DNA of 33,722 nucleotides, taken from NCBI GenBank assembly GCA_040381475.1, contig JBEIHH010000020.1, positions 1-33,722 on the forward strand, given 5' to 3'. Of the stretch, positions 24,399 through 32,489 are shown piece by piece. The position numbers and the translations under genes were made by a program. Within the stretch, counting starts at the first letter, position 1. Every line of letters starts with the position of its first letter. Under the pieces are notes generated by a model. That model had not been told where the DNA came from and ran no database searches. It worked only from the letters and a program-made list of their open reading frames with translations. This DNA comes from JAIBBG01 sp040381475 (GTDB taxonomy: Bacteria > Bacteroidota > Bacteroidia > Flavobacteriales_D > Sanyastnellaceae).

Positions 24399-26086
24399 TT
24401 TCTCTTCTTTATGGCGTGAATAACAGGCTTTCCAGTGCAGGCATCCGGCAAAGGCAAATTGGAAATGAACGCAACTGTCGGAACTATATCCGTGATCGCA
24501 TGGTATTCGAAACTCTCACCATGCTGCACTCCGAACCCGTAAAAAATTCCCGGTACATGGCTATCATAAACATAAGGCGATCCATGCGTAGTGCCCATCA
24601 TTCCATACTCAATATATGAGGGTTTTAAGGTGTAGATAACATCACCACTAAGCGACTGACTGAATCCATTGCGCTCCATTTCCTTGGTGACTATGCCACA
24701 ATCAAATTTTAAAAGATCGCTTGATGTGAATGACATATGCACTTCGGGAAATTGCAGTGTCATCTGCAATACCTCATCTTGTATTTCTAAGAGGTCAATA
24801 TTTTTCTCTTTGATCAAAGGCCTGTTCAGAAAGATATTTTGGTTGCTTTCATTGAGCACCCAATCGCCCGGACCATATTTTTCCTGCAACCCTTTTTCTA
24901 TAAAAAACTCCAAGCTGTCGCTTTTCCAGTAGCCCGCCGAAGCTTTGTTCTTCATGGTATAACTCGGAGTGGGGGCACCACCGTGGTCGGCTGTAAGAAA
25001 TACCAGATAATTTCCCTTACCAACAGTGCTATCCAGATAATCAATGAAATCCCCGATGAGTTCATCCAGTCGCAGATAACAATCCTGAGTTTCCATAGCA
25101 TGTATTCCAAACTGATGTCCGATGTAATCAGTAGAAGAAAAACTCATGCAAAGCATGTCAGTATATTCATCGGTGCCCATGCTTTCATTTTCAATTGCGG
25201 CTTTTGCGAAGTCAACTGTCATGTTGTTTCCAAATGGAGTAGCTTTTATCAGATCATAATTACCATTGGTGCCTCTCAACGAGCTGAGGTCGTAGGGAAA
25301 AACTGGCTTCAACAAACTTTTGAAAGGTGCTTCATGTGCATTGTTATCCGCATTGCTTTCATCATAAACCGAGGCATCTTTAAACAAACTCCAGGTTTGA
25401 TTCATATAACTTTCAGCTTTGCCCGAAACATTGAATGTCTTTACCCAGGAAGGCAAATCCTGCATATACCAGGAACTGCTTGCCCATACCCCTTCTCCCG
25501 CGCCAACGAACCAATAAGCCGCATCTGAAGTTCTTCCTGCAGGTAAAATGGCTCCACGGTCTTTCATAGATATTCCAATCACTTTCGAACGATCATTGAA
25601 AAAAAGTTCCATAGCATCGCCGATTGTTTCTGTCTTTAAATTGTTAGGCGACATTTTTCCGCCAAGAGATGAAGTCCCTACACCATCCACTGAAGAATCC
25701 GCTGAGCAATACATCATTTTTCCGGTAGACCTCAAATACCAGTCATTCTGAATAATTCCGTGATAGGCAGGCGTCGTTCCGGTAAAAATACTGGCGTGAC
25801 CAGGACCTGTGTACGTAGGCATGTAGTTGTATTGCATGTTCCGGCAAATGAACCCTTCGTTGATGAGACGTTTGAATCCGCGATCCGAATAATCACTCCA
25901 GTAACGTTCAATATAATCGTAACGCATCTGATCGACCGTAATACCAACAATTAAACGAGGCCTGTGGGCCTCGAGACGAGGACTTGAATCAGCTTCCTGA
26001 TTTGAGATAGCAACCTGAGCCCCGGCACAACCAACCAGCACCAGCGCAAGACCAAAAAAAGAAAAAACAGAAATTACACTTTTCAT
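24395..26086 (-). CDS. PafA-like alkaline phosphatase (type I phosphodiesterase/nucleotide pyrophosphatase family), lipoprotein
   Basis: The 563-aa protein has a lipoprotein-type signal (VLVGC, Cys20). Catalytic features match PafA-type monoesterases: TYTGPGHASIFTG with nucleophile Thr93, Asn114 in IIQNDWY, and Lys175/Arg177 in SMKDRGAILPAG, which align with the lysine-arginine pair that contacts phosphate in PafA. LTADHGG and THGSPYVYDSHVP supply metal ligands. It should be a two-zinc phosphatase facing the periplasm or the cell surface. PhoA-type enzymes use Ser rather than Thr. The TGA overlaps the M61 ATG. No Pho box is recognisable, and a -7-like element sits 5 bases before the ATG. Confidence 0.88.
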   Translation of the reverse strand: MKSVISVFSFFGLALVLVGCAGAQVAISNQEADSSPRLEAHRPRLIVGITVDQMRYDYIERYWSDYSDRGFKRLINEGFICRNMQYNYMPTYTGPGHASIFTGTTPAYHGIIQNDWYLRSTGKMMYCSADSSVDGVGTSSLGGKMSPNNLKTETIGDAMELFFNDRSKVIGISMKDRGAILPAGRTSDAAYWFVGAGEGVWASSSWYMQDLPSWVKTFNVSGKAESYMNQTWSLFKDASVYDESNADNNAHEAPFKSLLKPVFPYDLSSLRGTNGNYDLIKATPFGNNMTVDFAKAAIENESMGTDEYTDMLCMSFSSTDYIGHQFGIHAMETQDCYLRLDELIGDFIDYLDSTVGKGNYLVFLTADHGGAPTPSYTMKNKASAGYWKSDSLEFFIEKGLQEKYGPGDWVLNESNQNIFLNRPLIKEKNIDLLEIQDEVLQMTLQFPEVHMSFTSSDLLKFDCGIVTKEMERNGFSQSLSGDVIYTLKPSYIEYGMMGTTHGSPYVYDSHVPGIFYGFGVQHGESFEYHAITDIVPTVAFISNLPLPDACTGKPVIHAIKKRK

Positions 26087-26091
26087 TTCAG

Positions 26092-26099
26092 CGAAAATA
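26092..26099 (-). promoter_or_regulatory. Possible -7 element for the PafA-M61-M48 operon
   Basis: The minus-strand sequence is TATTTTCG followed by C, one base from TAnnTTTG. It ends 5 bases before the ATG, so the transcript would be nearly leaderless. The 54-base gap to crcB has no clear -33 box. Confidence 0.4.
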
Positions 26100-26140
26100 C
26101 TTCGCAGCTTTCATTTTTCGCAGGACAGTTTTGTTGTGCG

Positions 26141-26503
26141 TCAGTTTTGTTTCAACAAAACGGTCATGAGCCAAATCAAAACAATACATCCGGCTACGCT
26201 TAACAATATGTTCAGAATAGCCATTGAATTTTCTCCGCTTCTCAACAAATCCATGGTTTCCAAACTAAAAGCCGAAAACGTGCTCAATCCGCCGCAAAAA
26301 CCCGTTGCGAACAGCCACCACATGTAATCCTGACGAGCTTTCACATCCAATGCGTACAATATCCCTATGATGAGGGCGGCAAGTAAATTGGCAAGCAAGG
26401 TGCTGACTGGTAAACTGGTTTTTACATCTTTCAAAAAATGTCCCAGCCAATAACGTCCCATTGATCCCATGCCGCCACCGATAAAAACATAAAACCAGTT
26501 CAT
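26141..26503 (-). CDS. crcB: Fluoride ion channel CrcB/Fluc
   Basis: The 120-aa protein has four hydrophobic helices, the N-terminal GGGMGSMGRYWLG, Asn in LLANLLAA and the hallmark GFCGGLSTFSAFSLE. Fluc proteins are dual-topology dimers that export fluoride. The ATG overlaps the PAP2 stop as ATGA, so it is probably translated from the fadD-PAP2-crcB transcript. There is no space for a fluoride riboswitch directly upstream. A GTTTTGT/ACAAAAC hairpin (26144-26161) covers the 3' end of the gene but lacks a T-tract. Confidence 0.95.
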   Translation of the reverse strand: MNWFYVFIGGGMGSMGRYWLGHFLKDVKTSLPVSTLLANLLAALIIGILYALDVKARQDYMWWLFATGFCGGLSTFSAFSLETMDLLRSGENSMAILNILLSVAGCIVLIWLMTVLLKQN

Positions 26504-27096
26504 GCAGAAACCCTTCTAATTAAATACCATTTGAAAACACCTGAATAAAGCATTCCCGCCAAAATGCCATATAGCACTCCCGCCAGCACATCTCCGGGAT
26601 AGTGTACGCCGAGATAAATCCTTGAATACACAATACCCAAACCCCATAAAATTATCAAGCATGAAAGCCAGATTTTCAGAGGTCGCATCAACAACAAAAA
26701 ATAAGTTATGATTCCGGCATAGTTAGATGCGTGATTGCTGAAAAAACCAAACTTTCCACCTTTATAAAAGTTGCCGTTGGAATCTTTCACAAAATGAATA
26801 AGCCCTTCAAGCTCCTGGTTATATCCGGGCCTCAATCTCATTACTGTATTCTTTACCAGCTTGACAGCAAGAAAATCTGTAGTGAATAGCAACAAGGAGA
26901 TACAGGCCAGACTGATCAGAAATCCATTCATTCCGTAACGTCTGAACACAGCATAAAGCATCAGCAGATAAACAAGCAGCCATGTAGTCATCTTGCTGGA
27001 ATACCACATCACAACATCCATAACAGGATGATGGTGACCATTGAGCCACAGAAATAAACTGCGGTCTAATCCATCAAGTGATTGAAGAAATTCCAC
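26500..27096 (-). CDS. PAP2-family membrane phosphatase
   Basis: This 198-aa multi-pass protein has the three PAP2 phosphatase motifs: KNTVMRLRP (K-x6-RP), FFSNHASN in place of PSGH with its catalytic His kept, and SRIYLGVHYPGD (SR-x5-H-x3-D). Family members remove phosphate from phosphatidic acid, undecaprenyl diphosphate or related lipids at the membrane. The motif 2 variant SNHAS is common in the lipid A phosphatase/undecaprenyl pyrophosphatase-like branch. It starts 11 bases after the fadD stop and overlaps crcB by four bases. Confidence 0.9.
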   Translation of the reverse strand: MEFLQSLDGLDRSLFLWLNGHHHPVMDVVMWYSSKMTTWLLVYLLMLYAVFRRYGMNGFLISLACISLLLFTTDFLAVKLVKNTVMRLRPGYNQELEGLIHFVKDSNGNFYKGGKFGFFSNHASNYAGIITYFLLLMRPLKIWLSCLIILWGLGIVYSRIYLGVHYPGDVLAGVLYGILAGMLYSGVFKWYLIRRVSA

Positions 27097-27107
27097 TTGC
27101 GAATGTG

Positions 27108-28883
27108 CTAGTTTCTGCGGTAAATATCATCCACCAGATGTTTCCAGTTTTCCATAATTTTCTTTCGTTTCAGCTTCAGTGTTGGAGTTATCTCACCATC
27201 GTTGATGGTAAATTGTCTGGGCAATAATCTGAAAGATTTAACCTGCTCCCAAGCTCCAAACCGAACATTGATGCGCTCTACGTCATGCTCGATAAGCTTT
27301 TGTACTTTTTCATGTGCAAGCATGGACTCCACATTTGAAGTGTCTAATCCTTGTTTCGATGCCCAGTCTGCAAGACCAATCAACTCAGGTACAATGAGAG
27401 CGGATGGAAATTTTTCACCGTCACCGATAACAATGATTTGTTCGATATAGATGCTTTCCTTCATGGCATTTTCAACCACCTGTGGAGCGACATACTTACC
27501 ACCAGATGTTTTGAAAAGCTCTTTCTTCCTGTCTGTGATTTTGAGAAATCCATCCTGAAGTACACCAATATCACCAGTATAAAACCATCCATTTTTGAGG
27601 ACTTCATCAGTCTTTTCCTTGTCCTTATAATACCCCATCATTACGTTCGGTCCTTTGCAAATGATTTCGCCATCTTCAGCGATCTTTACTTCAACATTTG
27701 CTATTGGTTTACCAACAGTTCCTGCCTTCCACATGTGTGGTTTTCGAAACGTATTTACAGAAATCACAGGAGATGTTTCTGTAAGGCCATAGCCTTCTTT
27801 GACCCATATCGATGCTCCATTAAAAAACCGGGCAAGCCTTTCCTGCAGTGCGGCGCTTCCCGATGCAACACCCCTGATATTGGTGAGACCCAAAGCTGCT
27901 TTAACCTTGCTAAATACAAGCTTACGTGCAATTCCCAGCTGGAACTCGTACCACGCACCATTGGCACCATCGGGTTCCCAGCGTATGGCAAGGTCGTGTG
28001 CCCACTTGAACAAACTCTTCTTAACACCGGTGTTGGCCATGCCTTTTGCATAAATACCATCATAAAACTTTTCAAAGAGTCTTGGCACACCTGTAAACAT
28101 GTGGGGTTGTGCAACCGCGAGATCATCTTTTATGGTTTCCATTCCTCCCAGATACATATGTATACCATTGGCTATATACATGTAGTGCAACATCCTCTCA
28201 TAAATGTGAGATATGGGCAAAAAACTCAGACATCTGCTTTTTCCTTTATCCAGCAGTGGCAGACGCTCCTCACAATCCAGCGCATTGCTGGCAATGTTGC
28301 GGTGACTCAACATCACTCCCTTGGGCAGGCCTGTCGTTCCGGATGTATAAATGATCGTTGCAAGATCATCTTCTTTTACCTGCGAACTCAGCTTGACCAC
28401 CTCCTCCTGAGAAACTCCTTTTGCTATATCGAATAACTCCGTCCAATTCTTCGCTCCATCAATCTGATCAAAAGTATAAACTGCTTCGAGCGATGGAACG
28501 TCAGGTTTAACCCTATTTATTTTGTCATAAAGCTCTTCGTTCGACACAAAACACAACCTCGTTTCCGCATGATTCATGATGTATCTGCAATCCGCCTCTG
28601 TCATTGTAGGATAGATGGGTACATCTATTCCTCCTATTTGCATAACGCCATGATCCATTACATCCCACTCATACCTGTTGGCATGCGTAATCAGAGCAAT
28701 TCGATCACCCGGCTTTATACCCAAAGCTATCAATGCCCTGCTGATCAAATTCATCTTCTCCACAAAATATTCCGTGGAAATAGAGCTCCATTGACCACCC
28801 AATTTGGAGGTCATCATTTCCTCTAAAGGATAATTGGCCAGCTGGTAATATGGAAAATCAAACAGACGTTTGGGTAGATTCAT
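27108..28883 (-). CDS. Long-chain acyl-CoA synthetase (AMP-forming)
   Basis: The 591-aa enzyme activates fatty acids to acyl-CoA through an acyl-adenylate. The AMP-binding P-loop is TIIYTSGTTGLPKGV (177-190). Further motifs are GYGLTETSP, the hinge GWFYTGDIG followed by KITDRKKELFKTSGGKYV, and the C-terminal lysine region ITPTLKLKRKKI. This matches the FadD15/long-chain (FAA1) branch with LPISHIYER. The frame opens at 29000, but the first 39 codons are unlike the family and would overlap the M43 gene, so the ATG at 28883 (MNLPKRLFDF) is preferred. It heads the minus-strand run with PAP2 and crcB; hbd, also of acyl-CoA metabolism, lies beyond the divergent M43 gene. Confidence 0.93.
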   Translation of the reverse strand: MNLPKRLFDFPYYQLANYPLEEMMTSKLGGQWSSISTEYFVEKMNLISRALIALGIKPGDRIALITHANRYEWDVMDHGVMQIGGIDVPIYPTMTEADCRYIMNHAETRLCFVSNEELYDKINRVKPDVPSLEAVYTFDQIDGAKNWTELFDIAKGVSQEEVVKLSSQVKEDDLATIIYTSGTTGLPKGVMLSHRNIASNALDCEERLPLLDKGKSRCLSFLPISHIYERMLHYMYIANGIHMYLGGMETIKDDLAVAQPHMFTGVPRLFEKFYDGIYAKGMANTGVKKSLFKWAHDLAIRWEPDGANGAWYEFQLGIARKLVFSKVKAALGLTNIRGVASGSAALQERLARFFNGASIWVKEGYGLTETSPVISVNTFRKPHMWKAGTVGKPIANVEVKIAEDGEIICKGPNVMMGYYKDKEKTDEVLKNGWFYTGDIGVLQDGFLKITDRKKELFKTSGGKYVAPQVVENAMKESIYIEQIIVIGDGEKFPSALIVPELIGLADWASKQGLDTSNVESMLAHEKVQKLIEHDVERINVRFGAWEQVKSFRLLPRQFTINDGEITPTLKLKRKKIMENWKHLVDDIYRRN

Positions 28884-28972
28884 GGTAAATGTTCTTTGGG
28901 TAAAAATATTGATTGTTCCGTTAAATGCAATATTGGGTGCTGACATTACTTTTACCAAAAATTCTTTAAAAT

Positions 28973-30277
28973 ATGAACTTAAGCCATAAGCTGTTACCAT
29001 TACTAATCCTGATCTTATCGGTCAGTGCAAATAGCCAGTACTCTCCGGTCTATTGTGGATTCGAGCACTTTATGAAATTAAAGAAAAATCATGATCCCGC
29101 ATATAAAAGAGGCTATGAAGAACTTTTTCTCCGCTGGAAAAATGAGTCAGGCAACCGTGGTGGTGAGGTCTACACGCTTCCTGTAGTATTTCATATCGTT
29201 TATAACGAGGAAAATCAGAATGTTCCCGATAGCGTGGTTTTATCACAACTCGAAGTGATCAATGAAGACTACAGAAGAATGAATACTGATGCCATCAATA
29301 CGCGTGATATTTTTCTTCCATTTGCTGCCGACTGTAATATTCAATTTGCGCTGGCAAACACAGACCCGGAAGGCAATGCAACTTCAGGCATTACACATAC
29401 CCTCACCGACCGGACAGAATTTGAACTCGACTTGTTTGCAGCTGATAACACCCTCGACGAAGTGAAGCATGCGGAAACCGGAGGTGTTGATGCCTGGGAT
29501 CCACAACATTATATCAATATCTGGGTTTGCAACATTGGCTCTTCATTTCTCGGTCAGATATTCGGTCTGGCTTACCCTCCCGAAGGGCTGAGCAACTGGC
29601 CCGATGGTAGTTCTGCTCCTGATATTTCCAATGAAGGCATCGTTCTGCACTATCCTGTGCTTGGCCGCAACAATCCATTCGCAAATGACGATGACGTGGA
29701 AGACAACAACGGAGGCAGAACGCTTACGCATGAGATGGGGCACTATCTCGGGTTAAGACATATCTGGGGTGATGAATTGTTCACCAATGTTTGCTCCGAA
29801 GATGATGGAATAGACGATACTCCATTGTGCGGAAGCGGCGACCAATTTCAGTGCGATTACGAAGCCAATACATGCGGTTCAGGTGATCCGGATGATCTAC
29901 CGGATATGATCGAAAACTACATGGACTATACCTTCGATGAATGCTACAACATGTTCACTGAAGATCAGACTTCTCTCATGCGTTATGTTGTCGAAGAACT
30001 CCGAAGCGGGCTTATCGAAAGCCCTGCCCTGAATATCTCAGAATCAGTTACGCGAAATTTCCGGACATGGCCTAATCCCGCAAACGAACGACTCTTTCTT
30101 GACATCAATCCCAATCAAAATATTGAGTATCAAATTTTCTCTGCATTTGGAGTTTTAATTCAATCAGGAAAAGTTGAAGCGGCCAACATCGGCATCCAAC
30201 ATCTGGAGGCCGGACATTATAGCATTTGCTTTCGCACAGGCGATGCTTTTTCGGTGCATTCATTCATAAAAATTTAA
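28973..30277 (+). CDS. Secreted M43-family (cytophagalysin/pappalysin-like) zinc metalloprotease with T9SS sorting domain
   Basis: The 434-aa protein has a signal peptide (LLPLLILILSVSANS, to about residue 21), then PVVFHIVYNEENQNVPDSVV (70-89). The extended zinc motif HEMGHYLGLRH places His253, Glu254, His257 and His263. A Met-turn, ENYMDYTFDECYN, gives Met317. Paired cysteines lie around residues 274-301. Residues ~363-434 (TWPNPANERLFLDI to the end) are a type A T9SS sorting domain. The family degrades proteins outside the cell. It is divergent from fadD across ~90 bases, and hbd starts 26 bases after its stop. Confidence 0.93.
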   Translation: MNLSHKLLPLLILILSVSANSQYSPVYCGFEHFMKLKKNHDPAYKRGYEELFLRWKNESGNRGGEVYTLPVVFHIVYNEENQNVPDSVVLSQLEVINEDYRRMNTDAINTRDIFLPFAADCNIQFALANTDPEGNATSGITHTLTDRTEFELDLFAADNTLDEVKHAETGGVDAWDPQHYINIWVCNIGSSFLGQIFGLAYPPEGLSNWPDGSSAPDISNEGIVLHYPVLGRNNPFANDDDVEDNNGGRTLTHEMGHYLGLRHIWGDELFTNVCSEDDGIDDTPLCGSGDQFQCDYEANTCGSGDPDDLPDMIENYMDYTFDECYNMFTEDQTSLMRYVVEELRSGLIESPALNISESVTRNFRTWPNPANERLFLDINPNQNIEYQIFSAFGVLIQSGKVEAANIGIQHLEAGHYSICFRTGDAFSVHSFIKI

Positions 30278-30303
30278 CCAATAAATTTCTCTACGTAATT
30301 GCT

Positions 30304-31191
30304 ATGAAAAAAATTGCAGTGTTAGGTGCCGGTCAGATGGGCAACGGAATTGCCCATGTGTTTGCACAATTTGGTAATCATGTTCATCTCATCGATTTGC
30401 GTCAGGAAAATCTTGACAAGGCCGTTGCTACGATAACAAAGAATCTTGACAGGCAAGTCTCTAAAGGCTCGCTGACAGAAGAAGCAAAAAATAAAACTCT
30501 GGCCAACATCTCCACATTTACTGATATTGCAGAAGCTGTGAAAGACCGGGAACTCATTGTGGAGGCTGCAACTGAAAACGTTGATCTCAAACTCAAAATT
30601 TTTGCACAACTTGATGAGTACGCTCCGACAGGTTGCATTCTTGCAACGAACACCTCTTCTATTTCAATCACCAAAATAGCTTCAGCCACCAAAAGACCTG
30701 AATCAGTTATCGGGATGCACTTTATGAATCCGGTACCTATCATGAAATTAGTGGAAATAATCAGGGGATACTCAACATCCGACGCAGTGACAGATGCTGT
30801 AATTCAATTATCGAAAAATATCGAAAAAGTGCCCGTAGCCGTCAATGACTATCCGGGATTTGTTGCCAATAAGATTCTTATCCCGATGATCAACGAGGCA
30901 ATATGGACGCTGTATAACGGCACTGCCGGTGTTGAAGAAATTGACACCATCATGAAACTGGGAATGGGCCATCCGATGGGGCCTTTAAGATTGGCTGACT
31001 TTATTGGCCTTGATACATGTTTGTCGATTCTTAAAGTGCTGCATGATGGCTTCGGTCAGCCCAAATATGCTCCTTGCCCCTTGCTTGTAAACATGGTACT
31101 CGCGGGCAAACTGGGCGACAAAAAAGGTGAAGGTTTCTATAATTATACCGATCCGAAAAATCCGGTAGTTTCAGATTCGTTCCGGAAATAA
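30304..31191 (+). CDS. hbd: 3-hydroxybutyryl-CoA dehydrogenase
   Basis: The 295-aa enzyme interconverts acetoacetyl-CoA and 3-hydroxybutyryl-CoA with NAD(P)H. Its Rossmann motif GAGQMGNGIAHVFA lies at residues 8-21. The family triad is Ser118 in NTSS, His139 in GMHFMNPVP and Asn189 in GFVANK. The C-terminal helical domain has LGMGHPMGPLRLADFIGLD. The frame extends upstream to 30226, but those 26 codons overlap the M43 gene and precede a classic MKKIAVLGAG start, so the ATG at 30304 is used. It sits 26 bases after the protease stop and ends at a strong terminator. It may serve fatty-acid oxidation together with fadD. Confidence 0.96.
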   Translation: MKKIAVLGAGQMGNGIAHVFAQFGNHVHLIDLRQENLDKAVATITKNLDRQVSKGSLTEEAKNKTLANISTFTDIAEAVKDRELIVEAATENVDLKLKIFAQLDEYAPTGCILATNTSSISITKIASATKRPESVIGMHFMNPVPIMKLVEIIRGYSTSDAVTDAVIQLSKNIEKVPVAVNDYPGFVANKILIPMINEAIWTLYNGTAGVEEIDTIMKLGMGHPMGPLRLADFIGLDTCLSILKVLHDGFGQPKYAPCPLLVNMVLAGKLGDKKGEGFYNYTDPKNPVVSDSFRK

Positions 31192-31228
31192 TCGAAGTTT
31201 CAGATTTCAAATGAACTCTCTGAAATGA

Positions 31229-31260
31229 AAAGACCCAATGTAAAAATTGGGTCTTTGTAC
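31229..31260. terminator. Bidirectional terminator between hbd and the DUF5606-like gene
   Basis: AAAGACCCAAT (31229-31239) and ATTGGGTCTTT (31246-31256) form a perfect 11-bp stem with a 6-base loop. T-rich flanks exist on both strands, so it can end hbd transcripts and those of the converging gene. Confidence 0.9.
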
Positions 31261-31273
31261 GTTGATATATTTT

Positions 31274-31723
31274 CTATTTACTTTCCTCGCTGCTGGCTGC
31301 CTCTTCCTTTTGACCCTCCTCATCAGCAGGCTCTGCAAAATCAAGCATGTCCTTCGCCTGCAGAATATTGTACCATTGAAGCAACTTTCGGATATCTGAA
31401 TCATAGACTCTTTCTGCATCGTAATCAGGCAAAATTTTCAACATGCTATTCCTAAGCACTTTGCTTTCACTTTTATGGTCAGGAGCAGGACCGTTGGCAA
31501 AAACCTCCTTTGCCTTCAGCAATATCTCGCGAAGAGGCGCGTCCTCTTCCAAAGTAAACATACTGATATCATTCAAAGAACTCACCTTCTGTGTGGGGTG
31601 CACCGGCAATCTTTTGCCGTCAATCAGCGACTCTACAATAATTGTGGACTTGCCTCCTGCGATCAGTTTATATATACCTGGTTTACCAGAAACCGAGAGT
31701 ATTTTTTCTAATTCAACTTTCAT
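31274..31723 (-). CDS. DUF5606-like conserved Bacteroidota protein
   Basis: This 149-aa cytoplasmic protein matches a family I recall from Bacteroidota, with LEKILSVSGKPGIYKLI at the N-terminus, ESLIDGKRLPVHPTQKVSSL, and a C-terminal YDSDIRKLLQWYNILQ. The last ~20 residues are acidic and probably disordered (EPADEEGQKEEAASSEESK). The N-terminal ~60 residues look like a small beta-barrel. The function is unknown. It ends at a terminator shared with hbd, and its probable -7 element leaves a leader of about 13-15 bases. Confidence 0.85.
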   Translation of the reverse strand: MKVELEKILSVSGKPGIYKLIAGGKSTIIVESLIDGKRLPVHPTQKVSSLNDISMFTLEEDAPLREILLKAKEVFANGPAPDHKSESKVLRNSMLKILPDYDAERVYDSDIRKLLQWYNILQAKDMLDFAEPADEEGQKEEAASSEESK

Positions 31724-31741
31724 TCTGTCTTTTTAAGGCTG

Positions 31742-31749
31742 CAAAGATG
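31742..31749 (-). promoter_or_regulatory. Probable -7 element for the DUF5606-like gene
   Basis: The minus-strand sequence is CATCTTTG followed by CAGCC, one mismatch (first base) to TAnnTTTG. It lies 18 bases before the ATG at 31723. No -33 TTG is clear. Confidence 0.4.
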
Positions 31750-31823
31750 ACTTAAGGATTTCTTCTCTTCGCAGCATTTTTGATTTCGTTAATACATTTT
31801 ATACAATCCTTTCCCTGCCGGCA

Positions 31824-32276
31824 TCATTGGATTTCTTCAAAAGAAGGAATTTTCTCCGAAAATTTCCAGCTTCCGGTGTGGAAGTCCATCACACAGCAAT
31901 AATGATCCATACCATTGGTGATCAGCAGATAAGGCACCTGATATTGTAAATTATATCGGGCAGCCTGATCAAATGTCTTGACTCCGATTTGAATCCCCGG
32001 TGCTTTACATTCTGCCAGTATCAGAGGGTTCGAGTTTCTGCCAAAAACAACCAGATCACTTCTCCGCGTCATGCCATTGTAGCGCAGCGATTTTTCCACT
32101 GCCATCAGAGAATCAGGGTATCCAAGATGATCTCGGAGATAATGAATCAAATGCTGTCTTACCCACTCTTCGGGAGTGAGCACGATCCATTTTTTACGCA
32201 CCTCATCATATATTCTCACCACCTCTCCGGTTCGCTTGATTCTAACAGATATGTCTGGAAAATTCAGCTGATTCAC
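31824..32276 (-). CDS. Stand-alone HsdR N-terminal-domain (PD-(D/E)xK fold) protein
   Basis: The 150-aa protein resembles HSDR_N_2 (PF13588), the nuclease-like N-terminal domain of type I restriction subunits, without helicase or other domains. The candidate active site is Asp74 in RRSDLVVFG and Glu89-Cys-Lys91 in LILAECKAPG, preceded by YNGMT. The start is GTG at 32276 because no ATG is available before residue 59. No HsdM or HsdS is nearby, so this is not a restriction system. In Bacteroidota such genes commonly lie beside holA, which is found here 1 kb away, hinting at a role in DNA replication or repair. That link is inference. Confidence 0.85.
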   Translation of the reverse strand: MNQLNFPDISVRIKRTGEVVRIYDEVRKKWIVLTPEEWVRQHLIHYLRDHLGYPDSLMAVEKSLRYNGMTRRSDLVVFGRNSNPLILAECKAPGIQIGVKTFDQAARYNLQYQVPYLLITNGMDHYCCVMDFHTGSWKFSEKIPSFEEIQ

Positions 32277-32434
32277 TCAGTATTATAATAATTTTGGCGG
32301 ATGTCAGGTGAAAGAACCTGATTTTGCAAAAGTGAGAAATATGAGCGTCCGACGCACCAGAATCAATTTAACCGTGATATTCTTCCTGAAGAAATCAATT
32401 CTGTGAAAAATACAATTGGGCTGACTACGGCTCA

Positions 32435-32447
32435 CAGGACTGTCCTG
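32435..32447. promoter_or_regulatory. Palindrome CAGGAC-T-GTCCTG upstream of the AMP nucleosidase gene
   Basis: Two perfect 6-base arms around one base lie 43 bases before the ATG at 32490, in the 213-base divergent gap. The loop is too short for a hairpin, so a protein-binding site is the alternative to chance. The rest of 32277-32489 shows only a small TCAGGT/ACCTGA stem (32304-32321) and no clear promoter. Confidence 0.3.
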
Positions 32448-32489
32448 GAAGTATCGGAAACTGATTAGAACTAATATTTACACATCATT

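Noticed and set aside
24839..25528. A 229-codon open frame on the plus strand
   Set aside because: It is antisense to the PafA-like phosphatase, with no domain and no start signal.
26125..26161. Hairpin at the crcB end and a repeated CAGTTTTGTT as a terminator
   Set aside because: The stem is AT-rich, overlaps the crcB coding end and is not followed by a T-tract on the minus strand.
26504..27107. Fluoride riboswitch upstream of crcB
   Set aside because: crcB overlaps the PAP2 stop and PAP2 follows fadD after 11 bases, so there is no untranslated space for one, and no such structure was seen.
27351..28436. A 361-codon open frame on the plus strand
   Set aside because: It is fully antisense to the acyl-CoA synthetase, whose motifs are unmistakable, and its translation is rich in Cys, His and Phe without a recognisable domain.
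28884..29000. Longer N-terminus of the acyl-CoA synthetase
   Set aside because: These 39 codons do not resemble the family and would overlap the divergent M43 gene; MNLPKRLFDF fits better.
30226..30303. Longer N-terminus of 3-hydroxybutyryl-CoA dehydrogenase
   Set aside because: It overlaps the M43 T9SS domain in another frame, and the Rossmann fold begins exactly at MKKIAVLGAG.
31824..32276. Restriction-modification or defence system around the HsdR-N gene
   Set aside because: There is no methylase, specificity subunit, helicase or mobile gene nearby; all neighbours are housekeeping genes.
32304..32321. Small hairpin TCAGGT/ACCTGA
   Set aside because: The 6-bp stem lies in a divergent intergenic region, where neither neighbouring gene would need a terminator.
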